A stretch of 17,292 nucleotides of DNA from Gammaproteobacteria bacterium (lineage in GTDB: Bacteria; Pseudomonadota; Gammaproteobacteria; SZUA-152): positions 1 to 17,292 of the forward strand of contig JAUWVK010000015.1 of assembly GCA_030617485.1 (NCBI GenBank). Reading direction: 5' to 3'. The notes under the pieces were generated by a model. It was not told the DNA's origin. It made no database searches and saw only the letters and a list, made by a program, of their open reading frames with translations. This document shows, piece by piece, positions 1-8,583 of this stretch (the stretch's first letter is position 1; each line of letters starts with the position of its first letter). A program made the translations under genes and the position numbers.

Positions 1-739
1 TGGCAACCGCTGCTTCAGCCGCAACTCTCGCTCTCTCTTCGCCTACCGCAAAGCCCGTTCCCATCATTGCCATGCCCATCTCGGACATTACCGTACGAAC
101 ATCCGCGAAATCGACATTAATTAGACCCGGCCGGGTAATCAGATCCGCGATACCCTGCACCGCACCCAGTAAAACATCATTGGCGGATTTAAAGGCATCC
201 AGCAGACTCACGTCTTTCCCCAAAACTGACATCAGTTTTTCATTGGGAATAGTGATCAGGCTATCCACGTACTCGGATAATTCCTTAATACCCTGATCCG
301 CAATTGCCATGCGTTTTTTCCCTTCGAAGGGAAAAGGCTTGGTGACAACTGCTACTGTCAGCACACCCATCTCTTTGGCGATTTGTGCCACCACTGGTGC
401 ACCGCCCGTACCAGTACCACCACCCATGCCAGCAGTAATGAATACCATATCCGCACCTTCCACCAGCTCAACAATGCGTTCGCGGTCTTCCAGTGCGGCC
501 TGTCGACCGATATCCGGATTGGCGCCTGCACCCAAACCCTTAGTGATGTTATTACCTATCTGCAATACCGTTCTCGCCGAGGCATTTTTCAACGCCTGAG
601 CATCCGTATTGGTACAGACAAACTCCACACCATCAATATTCTGGTTCACCATGTGTTCAACAGCGTTACCGCCACCGCCGCCCACGCCAATCACTTTAAT
701 GATTGCACCTGCCATATTGGTTTCCATTAGTTCGAACAT
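1..739 (-). CDS. ftsZ: Cell division protein FtsZ, N-terminal part (3' end beyond the window)
   Basis: FtsZ is the tubulin-like GTPase that polymerises on the inner face of the membrane into the Z ring and recruits the divisome. About 246 residues are visible, nearly all of the GTPase domain. Seen in the sequence: a glycine-rich nucleotide loop ([11 protein letters not shown], residues 17-27), the tubulin signature GGGTGTG (107-113), and the T7 catalytic loop NVDFADV (208-214), whose aspartates act on the GTP of the neighbouring subunit. The linker and the C-terminal FtsA/ZipA-binding peptide lie outside the window. The ATG at 739 is chosen because GGAGGA at 752-747 stands 7 nt upstream and the protein begins like gammaproteobacterial FtsZ (MFELM). 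It follows ftsA after an 87-nt AT-rich gap and is the last gene visible. Identification is near certain; truncation is only due to the window edge. Confidence 0.98.
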   Translation of the reverse strand, partial: MFELMETNMAGAIIKVIGVGGGGGNAVEHMVNQNIDGVEFVCTNTDAQALKNASARTVLQIGNNITKGLGAGANPDIGRQAALEDRERIVELVEGADMVFITAGMGGGTGTGGAPVVAQIAKEMGVLTVAVVTKPFPFEGKKRMAIADQGIKELSEYVDSLITIPNEKLMSVLGKDVSLLDAFKSANDVLLGAVQGIADLITRPGLINVDFADVRTVMSEMGMAMMGTGFAVGEERARVAAEAAVA

Positions 740-746
740 AGTGTTG

Positions 747-752
747 TCCTCC
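747..752 (-). promoter_or_regulatory. Strong Shine-Dalgarno of ftsZ
   Basis: GGAGGA on the minus strand lies 7 nt before the ftsZ ATG. It is a good match to the anti-Shine-Dalgarno sequence, consistent with the high expression expected of FtsZ. It fixes the start codon. Confidence 0.85.
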
Positions 753-826
753 AGTTAGATCGCTTTCAATTGTTTTAAAAATATTCTTTATAAAATTTTA
801 CTAAAAACTTTTTACTTCAAAACCTG
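753..826 (-). promoter_or_regulatory. AT-rich ftsA-ftsZ intergenic leader, possible ftsZ promoter region
   Basis: This stretch separates the ftsA stop from the ftsZ ribosome binding site. It is roughly three quarters A+T, much richer than the neighbouring genes, and contains the perfect palindrome TAAAATTTTA (791-800) and a TATAAA-like element. It is the longest intergenic space in the window. A leader for ftsZ, or a local promoter giving extra ftsZ transcripts, is plausible because ftsZ often has extra promoters at the end of dcw clusters. I could not find a -35/-10 pair with acceptable spacing, so promoter function is inference. No GC-rich terminator hairpin is present. Confidence 0.3.
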
Positions 827-2062
827 TTAAAAATTACCCTGAAACCAGCCCTTCATACGTGACCAAATACTCTTTGCACCCCACTCTCCTGCATGCTCTT
901 TACGACTTTCGCCATGGTGTTGATGTCCATATAGCAGCAAACCAACTCCTGTGGCATAAATTGGATTACGCACCACATCCACCAGACCGGTGACATGTTG
1001 CGGAAGCCCAGAGCGCACCGGCATATGAAATATTTCTTCTGCTAGCTCTATAACACCTTCCATTTTTGAGCAGCCACCGGTAAGCACAATACCCGCTGCG
1101 CACAAATCTTCGAATCCGCTTCGACGTAATTCGTTCTGGACTAACGTCAGTAACTCTTCATAGCGAGGCTCTACAACTTCTGCCAATGTTTGGCGTGCAA
1201 GTCGGCGTGGGGGACGGTCACCCACACTGGGCACTTCAATGTTTTCTTCAGGACTTGCCAGTTGCGTGAGTGCACAGGCGTATTTGATTTTAATTTCTTC
1301 GGCGTATTGTGTTGGCGTACGTAAAGCAACGGCAATGTCGTTCGTTACCTGGTCGCCAGCAATGGGAATGACTGCGGTATGACGAATAGAACCATCCGTA
1401 AATACTGCTATGTCAGTTGTACCTCCCCCCATATCCACCAGACACACACCCAGCTCTTTTTCATCTTCGGTCAACACTGCGTAACTAGAAGCAAGCTGTT
1501 CAAGAATCACATCGTCCACTTCCAGGCCGCAACGACGTACACATTTAATAATATTTTGTGCAGCACTTACCGCGCCTGTCACCATATGCACCTTGGCCTC
1601 AAGGCGCACTCCAGACATACCTACCGGTTCGCGAATACCTTCCTGCTGATCGATCAGAAATTCCTGCGGCAATATATGTAAAACTTTTTGATCCGCAGGG
1701 ATAGCCACTGCACGTGCAGCATCGATGACTCGTTCCACATCGGCCTGAGTGACCTCTTTATCCCGAATCGCGACAATGCCGTGGGAATTCAAACTACGAA
1801 TATGGCTACCTGCGATACCCGCGTATACCGAATCAATATGACAACCAGCCATCAACTCAGCTTCTTCGACAGCCCTTTGAATAGACTGCACCGTAGATTC
1901 GATATTGATAACCACCCCTTTCTTTAAACCTCTGGAAGGATGTGAACCTATACCGATAATATCGATGTTCCCTTCAGGAGTGAGGTCGGCAACTATCGCC
2001 ACCACCTTCGACGTCCCTATATCAAGGCCCACCAACAAATTTTGATCCGATTTTTTATTCAT
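827..2062 (-). CDS. ftsA: Cell division protein FtsA (actin-like Z-ring membrane tether)
   Basis: FtsA is an actin-like ATPase that anchors FtsZ polymers to the inner membrane and signals to later divisome proteins. The product is 411 residues (E. coli about 420). Seen: the phosphate-1 motif in GLDIGTSKVV (12-21), the SHS2 1C subdomain at about 84-160, the second phosphate loop LVDMGGGTTDIAVF (208-221), the adenosine motif GIVLTGG (324-330), and a C-terminal amphipathic helix (about 398-411, with W400, W406 and F407) that fits the membrane-targeting sequence. GTG at 2065 and ATG at 2062 are adjacent in-frame starts. I prefer the ATG because GGGGA at 2074-2070 then has a spacer of 7 nt rather than 4. 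ftsQ ends about 64 nt upstream and ftsZ begins 87 nt downstream. No key residue is obviously missing. Confidence 0.97.
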   Translation of the reverse strand: MNKKSDQNLLVGLDIGTSKVVAIVADLTPEGNIDIIGIGSHPSRGLKKGVVINIESTVQSIQRAVEEAELMAGCHIDSVYAGIAGSHIRSLNSHGIVAIRDKEVTQADVERVIDAARAVAIPADQKVLHILPQEFLIDQQEGIREPVGMSGVRLEAKVHMVTGAVSAAQNIIKCVRRCGLEVDDVILEQLASSYAVLTEDEKELGVCLVDMGGGTTDIAVFTDGSIRHTAVIPIAGDQVTNDIAVALRTPTQYAEEIKIKYACALTQLASPEENIEVPSVGDRPPRRLARQTLAEVVEPRYEELLTLVQNELRRSGFEDLCAAGIVLTGGCSKMEGVIELAEEIFHMPVRSGLPQHVTGLVDVVRNPIYATGVGLLLYGHQHHGESRKEHAGEWGAKSIWSRMKGWFQGNF

Positions 2063-2106
2063 CACTGCTTCCCCATTCTTATCTTTAATCTAGCTTGTCG
2101 ATGCCT

Positions 2107-2131
2107 TTTAACTCGTTAAAGACTCTTTAAC
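2107..2131. repeat. Three alternating TTTAAC/GTTAAA elements forming two mutually exclusive inverted repeats
   Basis: On the plus strand TTTAAC (2107-2112), GTTAAA (2115-2120) and TTTAAC (2126-2131) alternate. GTTAAAG-ACT-CTTTAAC (2115-2131) is a perfect 7-bp stem with a 3-nt loop and contains the ftsQ stop codon. TTTAAC-TC-GTTAAA (2107-2120) is a perfect 6-bp stem that shares the middle element, so only one hairpin can form at a time. The stems are AT-rich and weak, and no U tract follows, so a classic terminator is unlikely. A protein-binding site or a small element affecting ftsA translation are possible roles, but this is inference. Confidence 0.5.
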
Positions 2132-2900
2132 CCGCTGATGGCGCTTTCCAGCGCACCGCAAAACCATTGGTATACCGCAAATCCACTGAATCAACCCGCG
2201 CTATTTTTTCGCCTAACAATTCTGAATATACTGATATAAAACGTTCCAGCCTTTCGTTGTTTATTCCTTTACCCAGCAACAGACGCAACCCATTATCCAG
2301 ACGCATATACCAGGATCTTCGTTCAGTAAGTGTTAACTCACTTATGCGCAAGTCAATTTTCTTCATTTTATTTGATAGCGATTGGAAACTTTCAGCCACT
2401 TTTTTTCCTGTACCAGATGGACCAATAAATTTAGGCAAGTTCTCTGGCAATCCTTTTGAAGGAGGTTGAAACAATTCGCCGCGTACATTCACAACTTGAT
2501 TTTCACCCCACCGCGCTAAAGGTATTTGTTCGGTAATTTCTAACCGCAACGTATCAGGCCAGGTGCGACGCACAGACGCGCTATCCACCCAGGGCAATGA
2601 CTCCGCCGCTACTTTCACTGCGCGCACATCCACATTAAAAAACCCCCCGCTAGCCAATCCACCTAATGCTTCATATACATCCTGCTGTGCCAGGAAACGA
2701 AACTCTCCTTCAACTTTCACACTGCGAATCGGCAGAGTGCCCGGCTGGGCCAACATCCAAATACCCAAACCTGATGGCACTCCCAAAACCAGCACTAGCA
2801 ATACAGCACCGAATAAACGCTGGTTAAGCCAACCAGGCAACCGCTCAGTAAAACCAAGCTTTTTCTGTTTTCTGGCTGGCAATTTTCGTCTAGCACCCAT
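2127..2900 (-). CDS. ftsQ: Cell division protein FtsQ
   Basis: FtsQ is a bitopic inner-membrane divisome protein that links early and late components through the FtsQ-FtsL-FtsB complex. The chosen form has 257 residues. Seen: a strongly basic cytoplasmic N-terminus (residues 4-20), one membrane segment (about 30-51), a periplasmic POTRA domain (about 56-124, starting IRSVKVEGEFRFL) and the FtsQ domain (about 127-252). ATG at 2906 and ATG at 2900 are both in frame. GAGGG (2911-2907) directly abuts the first but stands 6 nt before the second, so 2900 is preferred; the longer form would add only MS. ddlB ends at 2913, so the genes are nearly contiguous and probably coupled. Sequence similarity is low across this family, but domain order and position in the cluster make the call secure. 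Confidence 0.95.
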   Translation of the reverse strand: MGARRKLPARKQKKLGFTERLPGWLNQRLFGAVLLVLVLGVPSGLGIWMLAQPGTLPIRSVKVEGEFRFLAQQDVYEALGGLASGGFFNVDVRAVKVAAESLPWVDSASVRRTWPDTLRLEITEQIPLARWGENQVVNVRGELFQPPSKGLPENLPKFIGPSGTGKKVAESFQSLSNKMKKIDLRISELTLTERRSWYMRLDNGLRLLLGKGINNERLERFISVYSELLGEKIARVDSVDLRYTNGFAVRWKAPSAG

Positions 2901-2906
2901 ACTCAT

Positions 2907-2911
2907 CCCTC
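2907..2911 (-). promoter_or_regulatory. Shine-Dalgarno that decides the ftsQ start
   Basis: GAGGG on the minus strand lies between the ddlB stop codon and two in-frame ATGs. It leaves 0 nt before ATG 2906 and 6 nt before ATG 2900, favouring the latter as the ftsQ start. Confidence 0.6.
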
Positions 2912-2912
2912 A

Positions 2913-3878
2913 TCAAGAGGCCTCCAGTTGCGCATCACACAAAATACGCCAAACCAACTCATCAAACTCTATGCCTGCTTGTTTTGCTGCCATAGGCACA
3001 AGACTATGGTCTGTCATCCCCGGCACGGTGTTATTTTCCAGCAGCCAGGGCTGACCGTTGTCGCCCATAATTAAATCAACTCGGCCCCATGCCCGCGCAC
3101 CCAATGCGTTAAAAGCTTTCAGTGCAAGTTTTTGTAACCGTTGTTCTGTTTCCTCATCAAGCCCGCAAGGACAATGATAGGAAGTATCACTGGATTCGTA
3201 TTTGGCAGCGTAGTCATAAAATTCACGCGGTGTATCAAGACGAATTACCGGTAAAGCTTCTCCTGCCAAAATGGCCACCGTGTATTCATCGCCCTCAACC
3301 CATGGCTCTGCCATAACCTCATCATCAAACTTGGCCGCTATACGCCAGGCATTTTCCAGTTTTTCCGAAAGTTCCACCCGAGTAGTTCCGAGACTTGAAC
3401 CTTCACGTACTGGTTTTACCGCAATTGGCAAGCCAAGTTCTGCCGCCATTTCAGACCAGTGCGACTGTTCATTAAGGACAACATAATGTGGTGTTGATAA
3501 CCCAGCCGCATGCCAAACCTGTTTGCTCTTAATCTTGTCCATACATAAAGCACTGCCCAGTACACCACTACCCGTAAAAGGAATATGCAATGTTTCCAGC
3601 ACCGCCTGTATCACACCATCCTCACCACCACGGCCGTGCAAAATAATAAATACCCGATCAAAATTTCCTGCCTGCAGTACTTCAATGATGTTTTCGCCAA
3701 CATCAACGCCATGAGCATCAACATTCCTCTGTTGTAAAGCTGACAATACCGCCGCGCCACTTTTTAATGACACGTCCCGCTCTGCAGACAAGCCACCCAT
3801 TAGCACAGCCACCTTGCCCAGCTCTTTAGGCTTGAGAGTGTAATTAGGCGCTGCATTGTTTTTTGCGAGAGCTGTCAT
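2913..3878 (-). CDS. ddlB: D-alanine--D-alanine ligase
   Basis: This ATP-grasp cytoplasmic enzyme joins two D-alanines into the dipeptide that MurF adds to the UDP-MurNAc-tripeptide. It has 321 residues (E. coli DdlB 306), with about 15 extra at the N-terminus. Seen: GGLSAERDVSL with catalytic Glu33, HGRGGEDG (81-88), REGSSLG with Ser161, the omega-loop sequence EFYDYAAKY ending at Tyr227, and the metal-binding ENNTVPGMT (281-289). Glu33, Ser161 and Tyr227 match the E. coli E15/S150/Y216 triad as I recall it. Tyrosine rather than phenylalanine at the last position predicts D-Ala-D-Ala rather than D-Ala-D-Lac product, hence a normal vancomycin-type target. The ATG overlaps the murB stop by 4 bp (ATGA), with GGAGAGG upstream, indicating translational coupling. 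Confidence 0.97.
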   Translation of the reverse strand: MTALAKNNAAPNYTLKPKELGKVAVLMGGLSAERDVSLKSGAAVLSALQQRNVDAHGVDVGENIIEVLQAGNFDRVFIILHGRGGEDGVIQAVLETLHIPFTGSGVLGSALCMDKIKSKQVWHAAGLSTPHYVVLNEQSHWSEMAAELGLPIAVKPVREGSSLGTTRVELSEKLENAWRIAAKFDDEVMAEPWVEGDEYTVAILAGEALPVIRLDTPREFYDYAAKYESSDTSYHCPCGLDEETEQRLQKLALKAFNALGARAWGRVDLIMGDNGQPWLLENNTVPGMTDHSLVPMAAKQAGIEFDELVWRILCDAQLEAS

Positions 3879-4774
3879 CCAACCTCTCCCACAATGTGCA
3901 CTTCTCGTTTCAACTGCACACCCTGTTGTTCCTCAACAGTCTTCGCCACATGATTTATCAGCGACTCTACATCTGCTGCCATTGCACCACCCGTATTAAC
4001 AATAAAGTTAGCGTGTTTTTGCGACACACAGGCAGCACCCACGCAAACACCTTTTAATTTGCAGGCCTCAATCAAACGTGCAGCAAAATCATTTTCTGGA
4101 TTTCGAAATACCGAACCGGCATTGGGCTGTTGTGTTGGCTGAGTTGCACCACGTCTGGCCAAAAGCTCCTTTATGCGTGCTTGACCAGCTTCTGCATCCC
4201 CCGTTTTGAGTTTCAACTGGGCAGCGACAAACCATTCATCTGCAGGCCCAACAACATGACGATATAAAATCTCATATTCATCCGGAGTTCGTTTTACTTG
4301 ACGACCATATTTCGTCATAGTTTCCACAGCCTTGACTGTTTCCCAGGTTTCTCCGCCAAAGGCACCTGCGTTCATGGCAAGCGCACCGCCCATGGTGCCG
4401 GGAATGCCCGCTAAAAATTCTGCGCCCGTTAATCCTGCCCGCGCACTGAAACGTGCAACCTTGGCGCATGCGACTCCAGCTTCTGCACGAACGGTATTCT
4501 CGTTAATCAGCTCCAATCCATTAACGACACCGCTAGTCGCAATCACCGTGCCGCGAATACCACCATCACGAACCAGCAAATTACTGCCCAAACCCAACCA
4601 GAATACAGACTCATCTTCTGCTTGCTGTTGAAGGAATACCGAAAGGTCATCAATGTCAGCCGGCTGATAATAACGATCCGCCGGACCACCTATTCGCCAC
4701 GAGGTATGACGAGACATAGGTTCATTTAATAATAAATTACCTCGCAATTGGGTCACTTGTGGCGCTGCGTTCAC
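3875..4774 (-). CDS. murB: UDP-N-acetylenolpyruvoylglucosamine reductase, type II-like
   Basis: MurB is the FAD- and NADPH-dependent cytoplasmic enzyme that reduces UDP-GlcNAc-enolpyruvate to UDP-MurNAc, the committed sugar precursor. The product has 299 residues, shorter than E. coli type I MurB (about 342). Seen: FAD-binding loops [12 protein letters not shown] (61-72) and [19 protein letters not shown] (123-141), YR (171-172), GSVFRNP with catalytic Ser220 region (219-225), and Glu291 in KREVHIVGE near the C-terminus. Short length and the VFRNP form fit type II MurB. One detail is [11 protein letters not shown], where many homologues have VSEKHANF. The start is GTG at 4774, overlapping the murC stop by 4 bp (GTGA), with AGGGG about 7 nt upstream. 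Its location between murC and ddlB is a lineage marker, since E. coli murB is elsewhere. Confidence 0.96.
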   Translation of the reverse strand: MNAAPQVTQLRGNLLLNEPMSRHTSWRIGGPADRYYQPADIDDLSVFLQQQAEDESVFWLGLGSNLLVRDGGIRGTVIATSGVVNGLELINENTVRAEAGVACAKVARFSARAGLTGAEFLAGIPGTMGGALAMNAGAFGGETWETVKAVETMTKYGRQVKRTPDEYEILYRHVVGPADEWFVAAQLKLKTGDAEAGQARIKELLARRGATQPTQQPNAGSVFRNPENDFAARLIEACKLKGVCVGAACVSQKHANFIVNTGGAMAADVESLINHVAKTVEEQQGVQLKREVHIVGEVG

Positions 4775-6231
4775 GATGCAGCCCCTGATTGTTGTCGTGA
4801 CAGGCGCTGCGGTAACTCTGATGCAGCGGCACCGATTGAACCTGCACCGAGGGTCATCAACACATCACCGTTATGCAGCACTCCCCGCAAGGTTGCCCCA
4901 AGGTCATCAACACTTTCCACAAATATTGGATCGAGCTGTCCTCTGGCACGAATGGCGCGACACAGGGCACGCCCATCATCACCGCCCTGCGGCTGTTCCC
5001 CTGCCGCAAAAACTTCCAGCAACAACAAGACATCAACCTCGGACAATTCTTTGACAAAATCTTCAAACAAATCACGGGTACGAGAATAACGATGCGGCTG
5101 AAATGCTAGTACCAAACGACGATCTGGCCAGGCTTTCCTTGCTGCGGTTATAGTTGCAGAAACTTCACGCGGATGATGACCGTAATCATCCACCAATAAA
5201 ACACTACCTGCACTGATTTCAATCTCACCATAAACCTGGAAACGCCGAGCAATGCCTTCAAAACTCGCTAACCCATTCTGAATTGCGTCATCTGACACAC
5301 CTAACTCACTGGCAACAGCAATCGCAGCCAATGCATTTTGCGCGTTATGAGCACCGGGCATATTCAATGTAATAGCCAGCACACCATCATGACCTTTTCG
5401 TTTAACGCGGAAATGTGTGTGCGCACCTTTCTGCTTAAGATCAAAACCGTGCACGTCTGCTTCATCTGATTCAAAACCGTAAGTCAGCACAGGCTTGGAG
5501 ATATCAGCCAGCAACTCACGAACTACCGGGTCATCAATACACATTACTGCCAAACCATAAAAAGGTAGATGATGTAAAAACTCGATAAAGGCCCGACGCA
5601 AATTTTCAAACTCGCCGCCGTATGTTGCCATGTGGTCAGCATCTATGTTTGTTACCACGGCAATCATTGGCGCCAGGTATAAAAAGGATGCATCGCTTTC
5701 ATCAGCTTCAGCCACCAGATAACGCCCTTCACCCAAACGCGCATGTGAACCGGCACTATTCAACAAGCCGCCAATCACAAATGTTGGATCCAGGCCGTCC
5801 TCGGCCAATAAACTTGCAGTAAGACTGGTAGTGGTGGTTTTGCCATGCGTGCCTGCTACCGCAATGCCAAACCGAAATCGCATTAACTCGGCCAACATCT
5901 CGGCACGTGGCACAACTGGGATACGCGCATCACGTGCGGCGAGCACTTCGGGATTATCTTCATTCACTGCTGTTGATGTAACCACCACATCACAACCTTC
6001 CACATAAGAAGCATCGTGACCCACCCGTACAGTGGCACCCAACCGAGTTAATCGGCGTGTCACTGAATTTTCACGCAAATCAGAACCAGTCACCTCATAA
6101 CCCAGATTCAATAATACTTCTGCAATGCCGCCCATGCCGGCACCACCGATACCAACAAAATGAATACACCGAATACGGCGCCATACCTGGTCCATTTCCC
6201 GTCGGTTTTCTGTCATCAGGCGCTCAGCCAT
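4771..6231 (-). CDS. murC: UDP-N-acetylmuramate--L-alanine ligase
   Basis: MurC is the ATP-dependent cytoplasmic ligase that adds the first amino acid, L-alanine, to UDP-MurNAc. The chosen form has 486 residues, the usual length. Seen: the UDP-binding loop [10 protein letters not shown] (24-33), the ATP P-loop [10 protein letters not shown] (126-135), EADESD (175-180), [12 protein letters not shown] (195-206), [10 protein letters not shown] (348-357) and [12 protein letters not shown] (377-388). The open frame extends to an ATG at 6273, which would overlap murG by 50 bp. The ATG at 6231 has GGAGGT 5 nt upstream, overlaps murG by only 8 bp, and gives an N-terminus of Pseudomonas-like length, so it is preferred. 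The gene overlaps murB at its end by 4 bp. The sequence is very close to Pseudomonas MurC as I remember it. Confidence 0.98.
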   Translation of the reverse strand: MAERLMTENRREMDQVWRRIRCIHFVGIGGAGMGGIAEVLLNLGYEVTGSDLRENSVTRRLTRLGATVRVGHDASYVEGCDVVVTSTAVNEDNPEVLAARDARIPVVPRAEMLAELMRFRFGIAVAGTHGKTTTTSLTASLLAEDGLDPTFVIGGLLNSAGSHARLGEGRYLVAEADESDASFLYLAPMIAVVTNIDADHMATYGGEFENLRRAFIEFLHHLPFYGLAVMCIDDPVVRELLADISKPVLTYGFESDEADVHGFDLKQKGAHTHFRVKRKGHDGVLAITLNMPGAHNAQNALAAIAVASELGVSDDAIQNGLASFEGIARRFQVYGEIEISAGSVLLVDDYGHHPREVSATITAARKAWPDRRLVLAFQPHRYSRTRDLFEDFVKELSEVDVLLLLEVFAAGEQPQGGDDGRALCRAIRARGQLDPIFVESVDDLGATLRGVLHNGDVLMTLGAGSIGAAASELPQRLSRQQSGAAS

Positions 6232-7357
6232 GAGCCACCTCCATGCACTGATCCGCAACATCTCTGGTCGCATTCATTAATGCCAGGCGGCGTGCCGCTT
6301 CGGCCATCTTGCGCAATGTTTCAGGAGTCACTTCTTTTATTAACTCGCCCAAACGTTCTGGTGTCAGTTGCGCCTGCGGCAACAAAACTGCGGCATCATT
6401 ATCTGACAAATAATGGGCATTGGCTGTCTGATGATCATCAACTGCGTAAGGAAACGGTACGAGTATTGATGCCACTCCAACTGCCGACAGCTCTGCAACC
6501 GTCATTGCACCTGCACGACACAACACCAGATCAGCCCAACGATAGGCCTCAACCATGTCGGGTATAAAAGGAACAACACGCGCTTCAATGCCCTCGTCCT
6601 TATAAGCTGCCTGGGCAGAATCTATGTTCCGCCTACCTGCCTGATGCCAAACCTCAGGACGAGCTTCCATTGACAATTTAGCTAGCGCTGCAGGCACAAC
6701 CTCATTAAGCCGTGTTGCACCCAGGCTTCCACCAACCACCAACAACCGAAGCGGGCCGTTTTTTTCTTCGTTACTATTTGATAGATCGGTGCTTGTAAAA
6801 TCTTTATTTACAAAATCACTGCGCAATGGGTTACCGGTATGTAAAACATTATTTTTAATAGACCCAGGAAAGGCTTCCATCACTCGTTTGGCAAAAGGAA
6901 CTAACAACCTGTTGGTTAACCCAGCACGTGCATTTTGTTCATGAATTAATAATGGGCAACGTGTTAGCCATGCAGCCAGACCACCAGGACCAGTGACAAA
7001 ACCACCCATGCCCAACACTGCGGATGGGTGTCGACGACGCATAATCGCCCAACCCTGTGCAAGCGCCATTAACAATCTCACTGGCGCAAGCAACCAGCTC
7101 AACGCGCCCTTACCACGTAAACCAGACACATTAATGTAATCAATTGGATAGCCTGCTTTTGGCACCACTTCGGCTTCCAGTCCACGGCGCGACCCCAACC
7201 AGGTCACTTCAACGCCACGGGCACGCAACTCATCGGCAACTGCTAACGCAGGGAATACATGTCCACCTGTACCTCCGGCCATAACCAAAATGCGCAAAGG
7301 CTTGTCGGTGTTTTTTTCTGACAAAGGATTTATCGGAGGCTCTACATCTATTGCCAT
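6224..7357 (-). CDS. murG: UDP-GlcNAc:lipid I N-acetylglucosaminyltransferase
   Basis: MurG is a GT-B fold enzyme on the cytoplasmic face of the inner membrane that transfers GlcNAc to lipid I to make lipid II. It has 377 residues (E. coli 355). Seen: the glycine-rich acceptor loop [14 protein letters not shown] (26-39), [11 protein letters not shown] (116-126), [14 protein letters not shown] (139-152), a second glycine loop [11 protein letters not shown] (209-219), and the UDP-GlcNAc site [15 protein letters not shown] (280-294). About 20 residues precede the conserved core, slightly longer than usual. The ATG at 7357 has GGAGG at 7370-7366 (8-nt spacer) and overlaps the 3' end of ftsW by 10 bp. 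Its own stop is overlapped by murC, so ftsW, murG and murC appear translationally coupled. Confidence 0.98.
   Translation of the reverse strand: MAIDVEPPINPLSEKNTDKPLRILVMAGGTGGHVFPALAVADELRARGVEVTWLGSRRGLEAEVVPKAGYPIDYINVSGLRGKGALSWLLAPVRLLMALAQGWAIMRRRHPSAVLGMGGFVTGPGGLAAWLTRCPLLIHEQNARAGLTNRLLVPFAKRVMEAFPGSIKNNVLHTGNPLRSDFVNKDFTSTDLSNSNEEKNGPLRLLVVGGSLGATRLNEVVPAALAKLSMEARPEVWHQAGRRNIDSAQAAYKDEGIEARVVPFIPDMVEAYRWADLVLCRAGAMTVAELSAVGVASILVPFPYAVDDHQTANAHYLSDNDAAVLLPQAQLTPERLGELIKEVTPETLRKMAEAARRLALMNATRDVADQCMEVAHG
6237..6242 (-). promoter_or_regulatory. Shine-Dalgarno that decides the murC start
   Basis: GGAGGT on the minus strand lies inside the end of murG, 5 nt upstream of the ATG at 6231. 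It supports that ATG over the longer open frame from 6273. Confidence 0.8.
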
Positions 7358-8583
7358 GCTATACGCCTCCTTTTCACCGGCTTTATTTGTGATTTGGATT
7401 TTACGCCAGGCGTACGGCGACGTGCTGATGGTTGTTTTTCCAACGGGTGTTCATGAGAGACTCTCAACAGCAAAGCGCAAGCCATGCAGCTCACTACGAT
7501 GCTGGAACCGCCATAGCTCATCAACGGCAAGGTCAGGCCTTTGGTTGGCAAGACTCCCATATTCACGCCCAGATTAATAAACGCCTGCAATCCCAACCAC
7601 AAACCAATACCAAAAGACAAATAGGCACCAAAATAATTACTGTCCTGCATGGCTGATCGACCAATAACAAAAGCCCGCCACACCAGTACCGCAAATAACA
7701 CGATGACCATTACCGCGCCCAGAAGACCTAACTCTTCTGCTAGCACCGCAAAAAGAAAATCGGTGTGCGCTTCAGGTAAGTAAAAAAGTTTTTGAACACT
7801 TCCGCCAAGGCCAACACCAAACCATTCACCTCGCCCGAAAGCAATCAGCGCCTGAGTAAGTTGGTAGCCACTATCAAAAGGATTTGCCCAGGGGTTTACA
7901 AAAGAAGTCAGACGTTCCACCCGATACGGTGAAGAAATTGCCACAGCCGCCAGCAAAGCTAACATGATGCTAAATAAAGCTCCGAACTGCCACAAACGAA
8001 CACCGGCAAGAAACATCATCCCCAACACAGTTGCAGCAATAACCACGGCGGCGCCAAAATCAGGCTCCATTAACAACAACATGCTGACCACCCCAACCAG
8101 GGCCATCGGCTTAAGAAACCCTTTAATAGAATTTCGTACTTCATCGCCACGTCGAACCAGGTAACCCGCCATGTAAACAACCATAAATAATTTGATGAGT
8201 TCTGATGGCTGTAAATTAAATGGCCCCACAGCTAACCAGCGAACACTGCCATTTACTTCACGACCCAATATCAATACGGCAATCAACAACACAAACCCAA
8301 TCAAAAGAAAATATGGACCCAGCCTTTCCCAGTAGACCAGCCGTACCTGTAAAATACTGTAGCCAAACAAAAGCCCCACAGCTACAAATGCCAACTGCCT
8401 CCAGAAATAATAAAATGAATCGCCCATTTGACGATCAGCTATGGACACAGAAGCGGACATCACCATCACCAGACCCAATGCAACCAGCAACAAAACTATG
8501 CCCAATAACCAGACATCAAGATGAAAGCGACTGTATTGTGATGGCATGCGGGAACGTAGGGCAGGAATAACGCGCGTATTCAT
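7348..8583 (-). CDS. ftsW: SEDS-family septal peptidoglycan glycosyltransferase FtsW
   Basis: FtsW is a polytopic inner-membrane SEDS protein that polymerises lipid II at the septum in partnership with the transpeptidase FtsI. It has 411 residues (E. coli 414) and about ten hydrophobic segments beginning near residue 24. Seen: the catalytic loop LPEAHTDFLFAVLAEELG, whose Asp275 matches the essential SEDS aspartate, a NPF..GYQ segment (234-241), and the signature MGVLPTKGLTLPLMSYGGSS (342-361). The C-terminal cytoplasmic tail (374-411) is strongly basic, with 12 Lys/Arg and 2 Glu. The ATG at 8583 overlaps the murD stop (ATGA) and is preceded by GGAGAGG. Its own last codons overlap murG. Confidence 0.98.
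   Translation of the reverse strand: MNTRVIPALRSRMPSQYSRFHLDVWLLGIVLLLVALGLVMVMSASVSIADRQMGDSFYYFWRQLAFVAVGLLFGYSILQVRLVYWERLGPYFLLIGFVLLIAVLILGREVNGSVRWLAVGPFNLQPSELIKLFMVVYMAGYLVRRGDEVRNSIKGFLKPMALVGVVSMLLLMEPDFGAAVVIAATVLGMMFLAGVRLWQFGALFSIMLALLAAVAISSPYRVERLTSFVNPWANPFDSGYQLTQALIAFGRGEWFGVGLGGSVQKLFYLPEAHTDFLFAVLAEELGLLGAVMVIVLFAVLVWRAFVIGRSAMQDSNYFGAYLSFGIGLWLGLQAFINLGVNMGVLPTKGLTLPLMSYGGSSIVVSCMACALLLRVSHEHPLEKQPSARRRTPGVKSKSQIKPVKRRRIAWQ

Noticed and set aside
2115..2131. Intrinsic terminator after ftsQ
   Set aside because: The hairpin is AT-rich, contains the stop codon, and is not followed by a U tract in the direction of transcription. ftsA would also need separate transcription.
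2563..3054. Plus-strand open frame of 163 codons opposite ftsQ and ddlB
   Set aside because: It spans the junction of two well-identified genes on the other strand and has no known motif; treated as a shadow.
6232..6273. Longer murC start at 6273 (14 extra residues)
   Set aside because: It would overlap murG by 50 bp and lacks a ribosome site of the quality of GGAGGT before the ATG at 6231. The shorter form also matches the usual MurC length.
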